From positions 372,001 to 436,000 of the forward strand of contig NZ_FODV01000001.1 in NCBI RefSeq assembly GCF_900110465.1: 64,000 nt of DNA, read 5' to 3'. The DNA is from Halogranum amylolyticum. Its GTDB lineage: Archaea; Halobacteriota; Halobacteria; Halobacteriales; Haloferacaceae. This document shows, piece after piece, positions 36,628-45,205 of this stretch; positions within the stretch are counted from its first letter, which is position 1, and every line of letters starts with the position of its first letter. The notes under the pieces are model-generated. The model made no database searches and was not told the origin of the DNA. It saw only the letters and a list, made by a program, of their open reading frames with translations. The translations under genes and the position numbers were made by a program.

Positions 36628-37377
36628 CTACCGCGATCGCTCTTCTCTTCGGTCCGTCGCGCTACTCGACTCCGCGCGCTCGGGTCCGGCACCGTCCGGC
36701 AGGAGGGTTCGGACCGCCTGCAGGAGTTCGTCTTTCAACACCGGTTCGACGAGCTCGACCGCCCGGTCGTGCGTCGCGAGCGACTGTCGGTGATCGGTGA
36801 CGTGGACGACGCCGGCTGCCGTCGACCCGTCTTCCAGTCGGTCGAGGAGGTCGGTCCGGTCGTCGAGGAGCTGGTGGTGATGACAGAGGACGACGTCGGC
36901 CCGCTCGAGCTGCTCTCCGGAGAGGTGGGCGATCTCGGAGACACGCTCGACCGTGTACCCCTCCGAGAGCCACCCGGAGAAGCGGACGTTCGTCGGGACG
37001 GCGGCGTCGACGACGAGCACTGTCGGAGCGGCGTCGGCCGCACCCGTCCACGCCGCCATCTCCGCCGCGATCTGTTGCAGTTCGTACCCTCGCTCTGCGA
37101 GGTCGTACTCGACGTGCGGCGGCGACTCGCTGTGGACCGTTCGCTCGACGAGCCCCGTCTCGGTGAGCTCGCGCAGACAGTCCGTGAGCACCTTCGGCGT
37201 CACACCCAACTGCCGCTTCAACTCGTTGAACCGGTAGGGACCGTCCTGCTGCAACTGCGTGAGGACCTCGAGAGACCACTTGCGTGCGAGTATGTCTGCG
37301 ACTTCGCGGACGTCTTCACGCTCGGCGTCCGTCGTCAGGGTGGACAGCGGTGGCCCACTCTCGGGGTCGATTGCCAT
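36628..37377 (-). CDS. HxlR-type regulator with C-terminal receiver-like domain
   Basis: 249 residues. An HxlR winged helix (about 22-105) contains KWSLEVLTQLQQDGPYRFNELKRQLGVTPKVLTDCLREL. A second domain (about 115-230) starts VLVVDAAVPT and ends ELLQAVRTLLP, which follows a receiver-like alternation. It lacks a clear phosphoacceptor Asp at the expected strand end, where LCHHH is found. It may sense without phosphorylation. Targets are unknown; the divergent neighbour is the signal peptidase gene. Confidence 0.78.
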   Translation of the reverse strand: MAIDPESGPPLSTLTTDAEREDVREVADILARKWSLEVLTQLQQDGPYRFNELKRQLGVTPKVLTDCLRELTETGLVERTVHSESPPHVEYDLAERGYELQQIAAEMAAWTGAADAAPTVLVVDAAVPTNVRFSGWLSEGYTVERVSEIAHLSGEQLERADVVLCHHHQLLDDRTDLLDRLEDGSTAAGVVHVTDHRQSLATHDRAVELVEPVLKDELLQAVRTLLPDGAGPERAESSSATDRREERSR

Positions 37378-37554
37378 ACCAGGACCAACGGCTACTTCGG
37401 GGATAGTAATGATCGACGTAAGGTTCAGTTCACACTGTTTCACCGCCGCAACAACAGTTGCAGGCCTTGAGAGTGCCGTTTTCGGACGCCGACGTCCATC
37501 GGCGACAGCTGTCTCAGCGGCAACGTTTTGCCGACGCCGAGGGTATGGACTGTG

Positions 37555-38139
37555 ATGAACGCGTCCCCGAAGCAGTTCCTCCGGGACACACTCCAGACCG
37601 TCCTGCTCGTCGCGCTCCTCGCGGGACTCCTGTTCGCGGCGAGCGGCGTCTGGCCGCCGATGGTCGCAGTCGAGAGCGGGAGCATGGAACCGCACATGGA
37701 ACGCGGCGACCTCGTCGTCGTCACGGCACCGGACCGGTGGACGGCGACGGCGACCCCCCGCGACAGCGGCGTCGTCACGGCCGACCGAGCGGGCGGCTAC
37801 GAGCGGTTCGGCGCTCCCGGCGACGTCGTCGTCTACGTCGTCCCCGACCGTCGGGGCTCTCCGATCATCCATCGGGCCCACTTCTACGTCCGAGCGGGCG
37901 AAGACTGGTACGTCCGGGCCGACCCCGAGGCGCTTCCCGCTGGCGTCGACGACTGCACCGAACTCCTGAACTGCCCCGCTCCCCACAGCGGCTACGTGAC
38001 GAAGGGGGACGCCAACGCCCACTACGACCAGGCGAACGGCATCGCCCCGCCCGTCAAAGAGGAGTGGGTCGTCTCGAAGGGTCGGTTCCGCGTGCCGTTG
38101 CTCGGGTGGGTTCGCCTCCTCACCGCCGTCGTCGTCTGA
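37555..38139 (+). CDS. Signal peptidase I-like S26 protease (copy 1)
   Basis: 194-residue membrane protease with one N-terminal helix (about 12-30). The archaeal Ser-His-Asp catalytic set is visible: S43 in ESGSM, H106 in IIHRA and D152 in KGDAN. It would remove signal peptides on the outer face of the membrane. It is unusually close to a paralogue 57 bases downstream. Both have matching VDDCTELL-C insertions, so one arose by tandem duplication. Confidence 0.88.
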   Translation: MNASPKQFLRDTLQTVLLVALLAGLLFAASGVWPPMVAVESGSMEPHMERGDLVVVTAPDRWTATATPRDSGVVTADRAGGYERFGAPGDVVVYVVPDRRGSPIIHRAHFYVRAGEDWYVRADPEALPAGVDDCTELLNCPAPHSGYVTKGDANAHYDQANGIAPPVKEEWVVSKGRFRVPLLGWVRLLTAVVV

Positions 38140-38196
38140 ATCTCAGCGCCGAGAACGGTCACAAACTACTAATTATTCGTCAACGTATCGATATCT

Positions 38197-38790
38197 ATGT
38201 CGAGAGACGGTCGTCCGTCGCTGGTTCGAGAACTCCTCCGTCCGTTCGTCGTCGTGGTCGTGCTGGGCGTGGTTCTCGTCGGTGTGACCGGGGTGTGGCC
38301 GCCGATGGTCGCCGTCGAGAGCGGGAGCATGGGACCGCACATCGAGAAAGGTGACCTCGTCGTCGTCACCGAACCCAGTCGCTGGACCGCGACGGCGACG
38401 AGCGACTCCGGCGTCGTCACTGCTCGTCGAGCGGACGGCTACCGGCGGTTCGGCGGCCCCGGCGACGTGATCGTCTTCGACACCCCCGAGTGGGAGGGGT
38501 CGCCCATCATCCACCGGGCGCAGTTCCACGTCGAGGCGGGCGAGAACTGGTACGGGCGCGCAGACCGATCGTATCTCCCCGCGGACGTCGACGACTGCAC
38601 CGAACTCCTGCACTGTCCGGCCCCGCACGCCGGCTACATCACGAAGGGCGACGCCAACCCGCACTACGACCAGGCGCACGACCGGGTCGCCCCCGTCCGC
38701 ACTCAGTGGATCCGGTCGAAAGGGGGCATCAGAGTTCCCGAACTCGGCTGGGTCCGCCTGTTTCTGAGCGGGAAGGCGACGTTCGCATAA
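38197..38790 (+). CDS. Signal peptidase I-like S26 protease (copy 2)
   Basis: 197-residue paralogue of the preceding gene, with helix 12-32, S44 (ESGSM), H106 (IIHRA) and D152 (KGDAN). The order and spacing of catalytic residues are kept, so it should be active. Two cysteines at the VDDCTELLHC insertion may form a disulfide. The 57-base gap suggests co-transcription. Confidence 0.88.
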   Translation: MSRDGRPSLVRELLRPFVVVVVLGVVLVGVTGVWPPMVAVESGSMGPHIEKGDLVVVTEPSRWTATATSDSGVVTARRADGYRRFGGPGDVIVFDTPEWEGSPIIHRAQFHVEAGENWYGRADRSYLPADVDDCTELLHCPAPHAGYITKGDANPHYDQAHDRVAPVRTQWIRSKGGIRVPELGWVRLFLSGKATFA

Positions 38791-38980
38791 ACAGTGGTGT
38801 CGTCGGTGTGGTGTCCGTAGACACCGGCGTGGTCGGTGTGGCGTCGTCGAGGGCCACGATCCGGTGGCGACCACGTCGGCGACACGCCGAGTGGCGGTCG
38901 GAACGCCTGTCGCCGTCGAGCGCGTCGTGACACTTTCCCCCGGTGACAACTCTTATCCCCCTCACACGAGTGCGACCCGT

Positions 38981-39385
38981 ATGGACGTTTTCGTCGGCCG
39001 ATTGATGTCGTCTCCCGTTCGGACCGTCACGCGAACCACCCCGATCCAGGAGGCCGCGACGCTGATGCTCGACAACGGTATCGGTTCGGTCGTCGTCGTC
39101 GACAACGTCGGCCACCTTGACGGCATCCTGACGGCGACGGACTTCGTCACCCTCGCCGCGGACGGCCAACCGGCCGAGGAGACGGAGGTCCACGAGTACA
39201 TGTCGACCGACGTGATCACGGCCACGGCGAACGACCTCATCACTGACGTCGCGGAGACGATGCTCGACCGCGGTTTCCACCACGTCCCGGTCGTCGACGA
39301 GACGGAGGGCGTCGTCGGCATCATCACTACGACCGACTTCACGGCCTACCTCTCGGAGACGAACCTCGACAACGACGTCCAGTAG
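38981..39385 (+). CDS. Two-CBS-domain protein
   Basis: 134 residues consisting only of a CBS pair (about 7-57 and 72-125), with GILTATDF and GIITTTDF as the two conserved strand-turn motifs. Such pairs bind adenine nucleotides and regulate a partner protein that cannot be named here. Its stop codon lies in the left arm of an inverted repeat. Confidence 0.88.
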   Translation: MDVFVGRLMSSPVRTVTRTTPIQEAATLMLDNGIGSVVVVDNVGHLDGILTATDFVTLAADGQPAEETEVHEYMSTDVITATANDLITDVAETMLDRGFHHVPVVDETEGVVGIITTTDFTAYLSETNLDNDVQ

Positions 39386-39482
39386 GGGTCGTCGTAGAAA
39401 CTCATCGGGTTTCTCCGTGAGAATCGAACCCTGTGGCTCGTCGGGGATCTCTGGTCTTCCGGCCGGCGACGACAACCCCTAC
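39382..39482. repeat. Long inverted repeat starting at a stop codon
   Basis: GTAGGGGTCGTCG (39382-39394) overlaps the CBS-gene stop. It is complementary to 39467-39482 apart from a two-base bulge. The 72-base loop contains a GAAAC/GTTTC hairpin. It could be a terminator structure between convergent genes. I see nothing else in the 205-base gap. Confidence 0.45.
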
Positions 39483-39590
39483 GAGCACCCGTCGACAGGG
39501 CCGTAACGGTCCCGTTGTCCGAACGATCTCCGAAAATTGTCAATTTCTTCGACCGGAGGCGGCACTCGTCGTCCGGTCGAGAGCGACCGG

Positions 39591-40547
39591 TCAGCGGTTC
39601 TCGCCGGTCGGTCGCTCGACGGGTGACTCGTCGACGCCGAAGTTCGCGAGTCGGTCGGTCTCTTCGTCCTCCTTCCACTCGCCCAGCTCCTTCGGGTCGA
39701 CGTGGACGAACACGTCGTCGACGGCGTCCAGTTCTCGAATCGACTCGATGACGTCCGTCTCGATGCGGTGGGCCTCCAGCAGCGTCAGTTCGCCCTCGAC
39801 CTCGATGTGGAGGCTGACGTCGATCTCCGGGCCGACGTAGTGAGCGATGACGTCGTGTGCGCCTCTGACGTCCGGATGCGACAGCGCCCGCTGGACGATC
39901 TCGGCGCGGAGCTCCTCCGGCGGGGCGGCCCCAACGAGGTAGCTGACGTTGTCGCGGACGATCTCGACGCCGGTGTAGAGGATGCCGAAAGAGACGACGC
40001 CGGCCGCAAGCGGGTCGAGGACCGGGTAGCCCAGTCCAGCGCCGACGACACCCACCAGCGCGGCGGCCGCGGTCAGGATGTCGTTGCGGTTGTCGAGTGC
40101 GGTTGCGACGACGGCCGGCGAGTGTCGCTCCTGGCCGACCGCGAGACAGTACCGATACAGCAGGTACTTCGCGAGAGCGCCGAAGACGAGCACCCCGACC
40201 GCGAGGAGACTTCCGCCGCCGGTGTAGCTCCCGGCGAGCACCGTCGTCACCGACTGCCAGAGCACCGCACCACCCACCACGAACACGCCGACCGCGATGA
40301 ACAGCGACACGAACGGTTCGATGCGTTCGTGGCCGTGGGGGTGCTCGAAGTCCGGCGGCTGGGTGGTGATGTAGAGTCCGGCGAGGACGACGAGACTGTA
40401 GACCGTGTCGGTGAGGCTGTTGATCGCCTCCGACTGGACGGCGAGACTCCCGGTCGCGAGCCACGTCGCGCCTTTCACCGCGACGAGCAGCGCGTTGACC
40501 ACGAGGACGACTAATCCGACGCGTCTCACCGCCGTCTTCCGGTCCAT
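39591..40547 (-). CDS. Cation diffusion facilitator transporter
   Basis: 318-residue CDF metal/proton antiporter. Six transmembrane helices fill about 10-205. SLTDTVYSL stands where metal-site Asp residues lie in the family, with HPHGHERIEP and TALDNRNDIL as the second metal-site segment. A cytoplasmic ferredoxin-like domain occupies 210-295. The substrate (zinc, manganese, iron or other) is not resolved. Confidence 0.88.
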   Translation of the reverse strand: MDRKTAVRRVGLVVLVVNALLVAVKGATWLATGSLAVQSEAINSLTDTVYSLVVLAGLYITTQPPDFEHPHGHERIEPFVSLFIAVGVFVVGGAVLWQSVTTVLAGSYTGGGSLLAVGVLVFGALAKYLLYRYCLAVGQERHSPAVVATALDNRNDILTAAAALVGVVGAGLGYPVLDPLAAGVVSFGILYTGVEIVRDNVSYLVGAAPPEELRAEIVQRALSHPDVRGAHDVIAHYVGPEIDVSLHIEVEGELTLLEAHRIETDVIESIRELDAVDDVFVHVDPKELGEWKEDEETDRLANFGVDESPVERPTGENR

Positions 40548-40640
40548 CTGGTCTTGCGTTGGACGGGGGGAGCAAAAGACGCTTCGGGGTCGACTCGCCG
40601 TCGCTGGGTGACTCGCCGTCAGGGAGTCGAATCGCCCCGG

Positions 40641-41180
40641 TCAGTCGAAGCGGACGGCGTCCGTCCCGTCGACCACCGTCGCTCCCGGCAGGTCGGCGAA
40701 GGCGTCGTGGAGTCGGTCGTAGCTGTCCTCCAGCGCCTCGACGATGACCTTCGTGTCGCCGACGACGGGCATGAAGTTGGTGTCGCCGTCGAACCGGGGG
40801 ACGACGTGCGTGTGGAGGTGGTCGTCGATTGAGCCGCCGGCCGCGTCACCGCCGAGGTTCTCGCCCGCGTTGAACCCCGCTGGGTCCATCGCCTCGCTCA
40901 GCGCGTCGAGGGTTCGCTCCTTCAGGCGGGCGTGGTCGAGCAGTTCCTCGTCGGTGAGGTCGCCGAACTCCCCGGTGTGTCGCCGCGGGATCACCATCGC
41001 GTGACCCGGGTTGTAGGGGTAGTTGTTCAGGAGGACGAAACTGTGCTCGCTGCGGGCGACGATGCGCGACTCACGGTCGTCGGTGCGGTCGGGGAGCACA
41101 CAGAACGGACAGCCGTCGGGGGCGTCGTCGTCGTCGCGTTCGACCCACTCGATCCGCCACGGGGCGAAGATCTGATCCAT
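40641..41180 (-). CDS. HIT family hydrolase
   Basis: 179-residue histidine-triad protein that hydrolyses nucleotide phosphoramidates or dinucleotide polyphosphates. The active motif is H121-L-H-T-H125, and C24/C27 form a possible zinc site with downstream histidines. NNYPYNPGHAMVIPRRH is also typical. ATG 41180 (MDQIFAPW) matches the family start. Confidence 0.92.
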   Translation of the reverse strand: MDQIFAPWRIEWVERDDDDAPDGCPFCVLPDRTDDRESRIVARSEHSFVLLNNYPYNPGHAMVIPRRHTGEFGDLTDEELLDHARLKERTLDALSEAMDPAGFNAGENLGGDAAGGSIDDHLHTHVVPRFDGDTNFMPVVGDTKVIVEALEDSYDRLHDAFADLPGATVVDGTDAVRFD

Positions 41181-41384
41181 GGGGTCACCACTCACAGCGG
41201 CCGTTTCAACCTGTCCAAAACGGCGGAATATCCGGCTTATGCCCCTGCTAAGCCACCGATTCCGTGGACAGAGTCACTCAGGGACGTTCGTAAAGACTCT
41301 CGTCGTCTCTGAGTCCGTTTCTGTGTCCCACATCGTCGCCGTCTTGCGATGAACAGTTGAAATAATCCGGGACGGAGGTTTCCC

Positions 41385-41390
41385 TTTATT
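41385..41390 (+). promoter_or_regulatory. TATA-like element of zinc-ribbon gene
   Basis: TTTATT lies 28 bases before the ATG at 41418, the spacing of a leaderless haloarchaeal promoter. Confidence 0.45.
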
Positions 41391-41417
41391 CGGTCTCCGC
41401 GAGTCCCACAGAATGCT

Positions 41418-41618
41418 ATGGCAACGCAACCATCCGACCTTGACGGAGTTACAGAATCATGCTCGGAATGCGCACGTGAGACGCTCCACGAGGTCAGGGT
41501 GGAGCTCCGAACAGAGAGCTCAAAGCCGGAGAACGCGGAGTTCTCTCGGGAGCCGTATCGAGTGGCGACCTGTATGGAATGTCAGACCGAAACGATTCAG
41601 CGGATGAACAACGCCTGA
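41418..41618 (+). CDS. Small zinc beta-ribbon protein (DUF7835-like)
   Basis: 66 residues with two CxxC knuckles (CSEC at 15-18 and CMEC at 52-55) joined by a basic, beta-prone linker RVELRTESSKPENAEFSREPYRVATC. The layout fits the DUF7835 group of haloarchaeal zinc-ribbon proteins as I remember it. Function is unknown. Confidence 0.7.
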   Translation: MATQPSDLDGVTESCSECARETLHEVRVELRTESSKPENAEFSREPYRVATCMECQTETIQRMNNA

Positions 41619-41689
41619 GCGTTCACCGCATCGTACTTCTTCAGCGACGACCGCAGTAACGCGGTCGACGCGTCAGCCGTGACGAAGAC

Positions 41690-42583
41690 TCACTCCGTCG
41701 TGATCTCACACCCGTCCTCAGTGACGATGACGGTGTGTTCCGCCTGACTGATGAGTCGACCAGCCTCTTCTTTGAGTACCGGATAGCCGCGGACGACGCC
41801 CGCCTGCTTGAGTCGTCGGAGTGCCATCTCTGCGCGCGGTGAGTCGACCCATCGCGAGGCGAACGGGAGACCGTCGAACTCGCTGGTGATCTGATCGAGC
41901 ACCTGTCGCGCCCCGCGGTTACGAACCGACCGCTCCTGCTGAAGCTCGAAGATCTCCTCCTTCGACCCCTCGGTCACCTTCCCGCGGCCGTCGGTCGCGA
42001 ACGGCTCGATTGCGACGACGTCGCCGACCTCCAGTTCGGTGCCGCGGTCGACGCCGCGGTTCGGGATGCTCGGGCCGGTGTGGGCGTCGTACTGCTGGAC
42101 GCCGTGTCCCGAGAGGTTGAGCACGGGCGTGTAGCCGTAGCCGCGGATGACGTCCTCGATCTCGGCGCCGACGGTGCCGGTGTCGACGCCGGCGGCGACG
42201 ACGTCGAGTGCGGCCTCCAGCGCCTGCTCTGCGGCCTCGACGAGTTCGTCGTTGCCCGAGAAGTCGATAGTCGTCGCCGCGTCGGCGATGTAGCCGTCGA
42301 CGTGGACGCCGAGGTCGAGACAGACCATGTCGTCCTCGCCGAACGCGAGGTCGTCGTCGCGTCCGGGGGTCGCGTGGGAGGCCTCCTCGTCGATGCTGAT
42401 GTTGGCGGGGAACGCACAGCCGTCGGCGAGCTCCTCGATACGCGACTCGGCGTGTTCGGCCACTTCGAGGTGCGTGACGCCGGGTTCGACCATCTCGGCG
42501 GCCTCGTCCATCACCGTTCGAAGGACGTCGCCCGCCTGGCGATGCTTTTCGACCGTCTCGTCGTCGAGGGGTCCGATGCTCAT
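41690..42583 (-). CDS. map: Methionine aminopeptidase, type II
   Basis: 297-residue metalloprotease removing the initiator methionine. The metal ligands are in LDLGVHVDGYIADAA (two Asp), SGHGVQQYDAH (His) and IEPFATDG (Glu). It is type II by the 60-residue insertion before TVIVTEDGCEITTE. ATG 42583 begins MSIGPLDDE. A second in-frame start further upstream is not supported by the family. Confidence 0.94.
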   Translation of the reverse strand: MSIGPLDDETVEKHRQAGDVLRTVMDEAAEMVEPGVTHLEVAEHAESRIEELADGCAFPANISIDEEASHATPGRDDDLAFGEDDMVCLDLGVHVDGYIADAATTIDFSGNDELVEAAEQALEAALDVVAAGVDTGTVGAEIEDVIRGYGYTPVLNLSGHGVQQYDAHTGPSIPNRGVDRGTELEVGDVVAIEPFATDGRGKVTEGSKEEIFELQQERSVRNRGARQVLDQITSEFDGLPFASRWVDSPRAEMALRRLKQAGVVRGYPVLKEEAGRLISQAEHTVIVTEDGCEITTE

Positions 42584-42769
42584 GGCTCCTGTTACCGTCG
42601 AAGCCGGCAAAGAGGTTCCGGCATCGAAGCCGTCGAGTCCCGGGGTTTCTGTCCGCCACGCTCCCGATACGTTTCCGGCGACGCCGTCCCGGAGACGATC
42701 GCTGTGAGGGCGCTCTCGGAGAGAACCAACCGGGACTCGCCGTGCTCCGGCTGGCGACGACAATCCTTC

Positions 42770-44425
42770 TCAGCGGTCGACTTCGCCCATGATGGTGTCG
42801 AGACTACCGAGCGAGGCGATGAGGTCGGGGACGTACCCGCCTTCGGCCATCTCGGGAAGCGCCTGGAGGTTCGAGAACGACGGGCCGCGGATCTTGAACC
42901 GGGCGGGCGTGTCGGTGCCGTCGGCACGGATGTAGATACCGAGTTCCCCCTTGGCGGCCTCGACGGCGCGGTAGACCTCCGTGTCGTCGTCGGGTTTGAG
43001 CGTCCGGGGAACGTTCGCCTGGATCGTCCGGTCCGCCTCGGGCCAGTCTTCCAGCAGGTCGACGCACTGCTCGACGATCTTCGCGGACTCCTCGATCTCT
43101 CGGAGTCGGACGAGCAGGCGACTGTAGTTGTCATAGCCGTCTTCGACGGCGACGTCCCAGTCGAGTTGGTCGTAGTAGCCGTAGGGGTCGTCGCGGCGGA
43201 GGTCGTAGTCGATGCCGGAACCACGGGCCACGGGGCCGGTACAGCCGTAGCTCTTTGCGACCTCCGGCGGTAAGACGCCCGTGTCGACCGTGCGGACCTG
43301 CAGTATCTCGTTGTTCGACAGCAGGTCGTGATACTCCTCGAGCCGGCGAGGGAGTTCGTCGGTGAACGTCCGAACCTTGTCGAGGAACTCCCCGCGGGGT
43401 TCGGGGAGGTCCCAGACGACGCCGCCGAGGCGGAAGTAGTTGAACATCAGCCGCTGGCCGGTGAGGTCCTCGAGAATGTCCTGCACTCGCTCGCGGTCGG
43501 TGATGGCGTACATGAACGTCGCGGTGAAGTCGCCGACGATGTCGAGCGCGTAGGCACCGACCGCGAGGAAGTGTGCGAGGATACGGCTCAACTCGGCGCT
43601 CATCGTCCGGATGATCTGTGCGTACTCGGGCACGTCGACGTCCGCGAGAGTCTCTGCCGTCCGTGCGTAGGCCCACTCGTTGAGCAGGCCCGCACCGCTC
43701 CAGTCCCACCGGTCGGGGTACGGCATGATCTGGTGGCGGTAGGTCCCCTGCTGGCACATCTGCTCCTCGCAGCGGTGGATGTAGCCGATGTCCGGGTCGA
43801 GGTCGACGACCTGCTCGCCGTCGAGCGTCACCTCGACGTGGAGCACACCGTGCGTCGCCGGATGGTGGGGACCGATGTTGAGAAACATCGTCTCGCCGCC
43901 GTCGCCCTCCTGATCCGGTTCGATGGGGTTGGCGTTCTCTCGGTACGGGACGATCTGCGGGCGATCCTGTTCGTAGTCCATCGAGAGCGGGTGGCCCTGC
44001 CACGTCTCCGGAAGGAGGATGCGCCGGAGGTCCGGATGGTCGGCGTACTCGATGCCGACGAGGTCGTACGCCTCCCGCTCGTGCCAGTCTGCCGTCCGGA
44101 ACACCGGCACTGCGGACTGACTCACGGGGTCGTCCGTGCTCGTCGGGACGACGACGCTCACCTCCTGTGTGGGGTCGTCGTACTTCTTCAGATGGTAGAC
44201 GGTCTCGTATCGGTCCTCGTACTCCTGGGCCGTCACACAGGAGAGGTGGTCGAACCCCGCCTCGTCGCGGAGCGCGAAAAGCACGTCCTGCACCTCGTCC
44301 GGTCGAACCACGTATCCGGGAGCGTGCAGATGGTCGTCGCGGGCGAGCGCACGGTCCTCGAGGAGGGCCGAGAGGTCGTCTGCGGAGGCTGCGTCTGTCT
44401 CGACTGGATGCTGTGAACGAGCCAT
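42770..44425 (-). CDS. nuoCD: Fused NADH-quinone oxidoreductase subunit C/D
   Basis: 551 residues fusing the C (30 kDa) domain (about 15-165, with REAYDLVGIEY) to the D (49 kDa) domain (about 180-551, opening FLNIGPHHPATHGVLHVEV). Both are peripheral-arm subunits of complex I near the quinone site. No other nuo gene is next to it; neighbours are methionine aminopeptidase and a regulator. In haloarchaea nuoCD normally sits in a full nuo operon, so this is an orphan or second copy. Confidence 0.92.
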   Translation of the reverse strand: MARSQHPVETDAASADDLSALLEDRALARDDHLHAPGYVVRPDEVQDVLFALRDEAGFDHLSCVTAQEYEDRYETVYHLKKYDDPTQEVSVVVPTSTDDPVSQSAVPVFRTADWHEREAYDLVGIEYADHPDLRRILLPETWQGHPLSMDYEQDRPQIVPYRENANPIEPDQEGDGGETMFLNIGPHHPATHGVLHVEVTLDGEQVVDLDPDIGYIHRCEEQMCQQGTYRHQIMPYPDRWDWSGAGLLNEWAYARTAETLADVDVPEYAQIIRTMSAELSRILAHFLAVGAYALDIVGDFTATFMYAITDRERVQDILEDLTGQRLMFNYFRLGGVVWDLPEPRGEFLDKVRTFTDELPRRLEEYHDLLSNNEILQVRTVDTGVLPPEVAKSYGCTGPVARGSGIDYDLRRDDPYGYYDQLDWDVAVEDGYDNYSRLLVRLREIEESAKIVEQCVDLLEDWPEADRTIQANVPRTLKPDDDTEVYRAVEAAKGELGIYIRADGTDTPARFKIRGPSFSNLQALPEMAEGGYVPDLIASLGSLDTIMGEVDR

Positions 44426-44504
44426 AATACTTCGGGCGCTCGGTGTCGCGCCACGTGGCGATTCGCAGCAGACCCCGGTGGGCGTTCTGCCGCACGAGTG
44501 AGAC

Positions 44505-44513
44505 TATTTTTAA
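44505..44513 (+). promoter_or_regulatory. TATA box of HTH-10 regulator
   Basis: TATTTTTAA ends 23 bases before the ATG at 44537, giving a leaderless or near-leaderless transcript. It lies in the divergent nuoCD promoter gap. Confidence 0.55.
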
Positions 44514-44536
44514 GCTCCGGGCGATACGTCGGACCA

Positions 44537-45202
44537 ATGAAATCTCTGCGCCTCCGTCTCGAACTCGGCGCGGCCACGACCCACCCGATGCACGAGTTCG
44601 TCTGTCGACGCGACGACTTCACCCGGACCCGACTGCTCCACTGGAACCCCGACGTCGAGCGGACGACGTCGATGATCTTCCACGTCGAGGGCGACGACTC
44701 GGAGGCATACGACGCCGCACTCGACGACGTCGCGGCGGTCGAGGAGTACCGGCTCTCAGTTCGGGACGGTGGCTCGTTCTACGTCTACGTCCGCGAGGAA
44801 CAGGCGGCGGCGGACGCGCGGTTGATGAGCGTGTTCAGCGGTGGCAACCTCGTCGTCGTCCCACCCGTCGAGTATCGGAGCGACCGCTCGATGGTGTTCA
44901 GTCTCGTGGGGACGACGGAGGCGGTGCAGTCGGCGGTCGGAGAGACGCCCGACGAGGTCGGGGTCGACGTCCTCCGGGTCGCCGACTACGACGCCGGGGC
45001 CGTCGATCCAATGCTCCAGATCACGCCGCGGCAACGAGAGGCGGTCACGGCCGCCGTCGACGTCGGCTACTACGGGGCGACGCGAGACGGTTCCGTGGCG
45101 GACGTCGCCGAGGCGCTCGACTGCTCGACGGCGACGGCAGCGGAGCATCTCAGGAAGGCGGAGGCGGAGATCGTGTCGCGAGCGGTCGAGCGACGGCTGT
45201 GA
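44537..45202 (+). CDS. Bat-like HTH-10 transcription regulator
   Basis: 221 residues. The N-terminal 150 residues form a GAF-like sensor region of the bacterio-opsin activator family. A C-terminal helix-turn-helix starts ITPRQREAVTAAVDVGYYGATRDGSVADVAEAL and contains CSTATAAEHLRKAE, the HTH-10 signature. It is divergent from nuoCD and could regulate it; that is inference. Confidence 0.85.
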   Translation: MKSLRLRLELGAATTHPMHEFVCRRDDFTRTRLLHWNPDVERTTSMIFHVEGDDSEAYDAALDDVAAVEEYRLSVRDGGSFYVYVREEQAAADARLMSVFSGGNLVVVPPVEYRSDRSMVFSLVGTTEAVQSAVGETPDEVGVDVLRVADYDAGAVDPMLQITPRQREAVTAAVDVGYYGATRDGSVADVAEALDCSTATAAEHLRKAEAEIVSRAVERRL

Positions 45203-45205
45203 CTT

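Noticed and set aside
39415..39440. Possible minus-strand tRNA (GGTTCGATTC T-loop-like string)
   Set aside because: No acceptor stem, D-arm or anticodon arm can be drawn around it.
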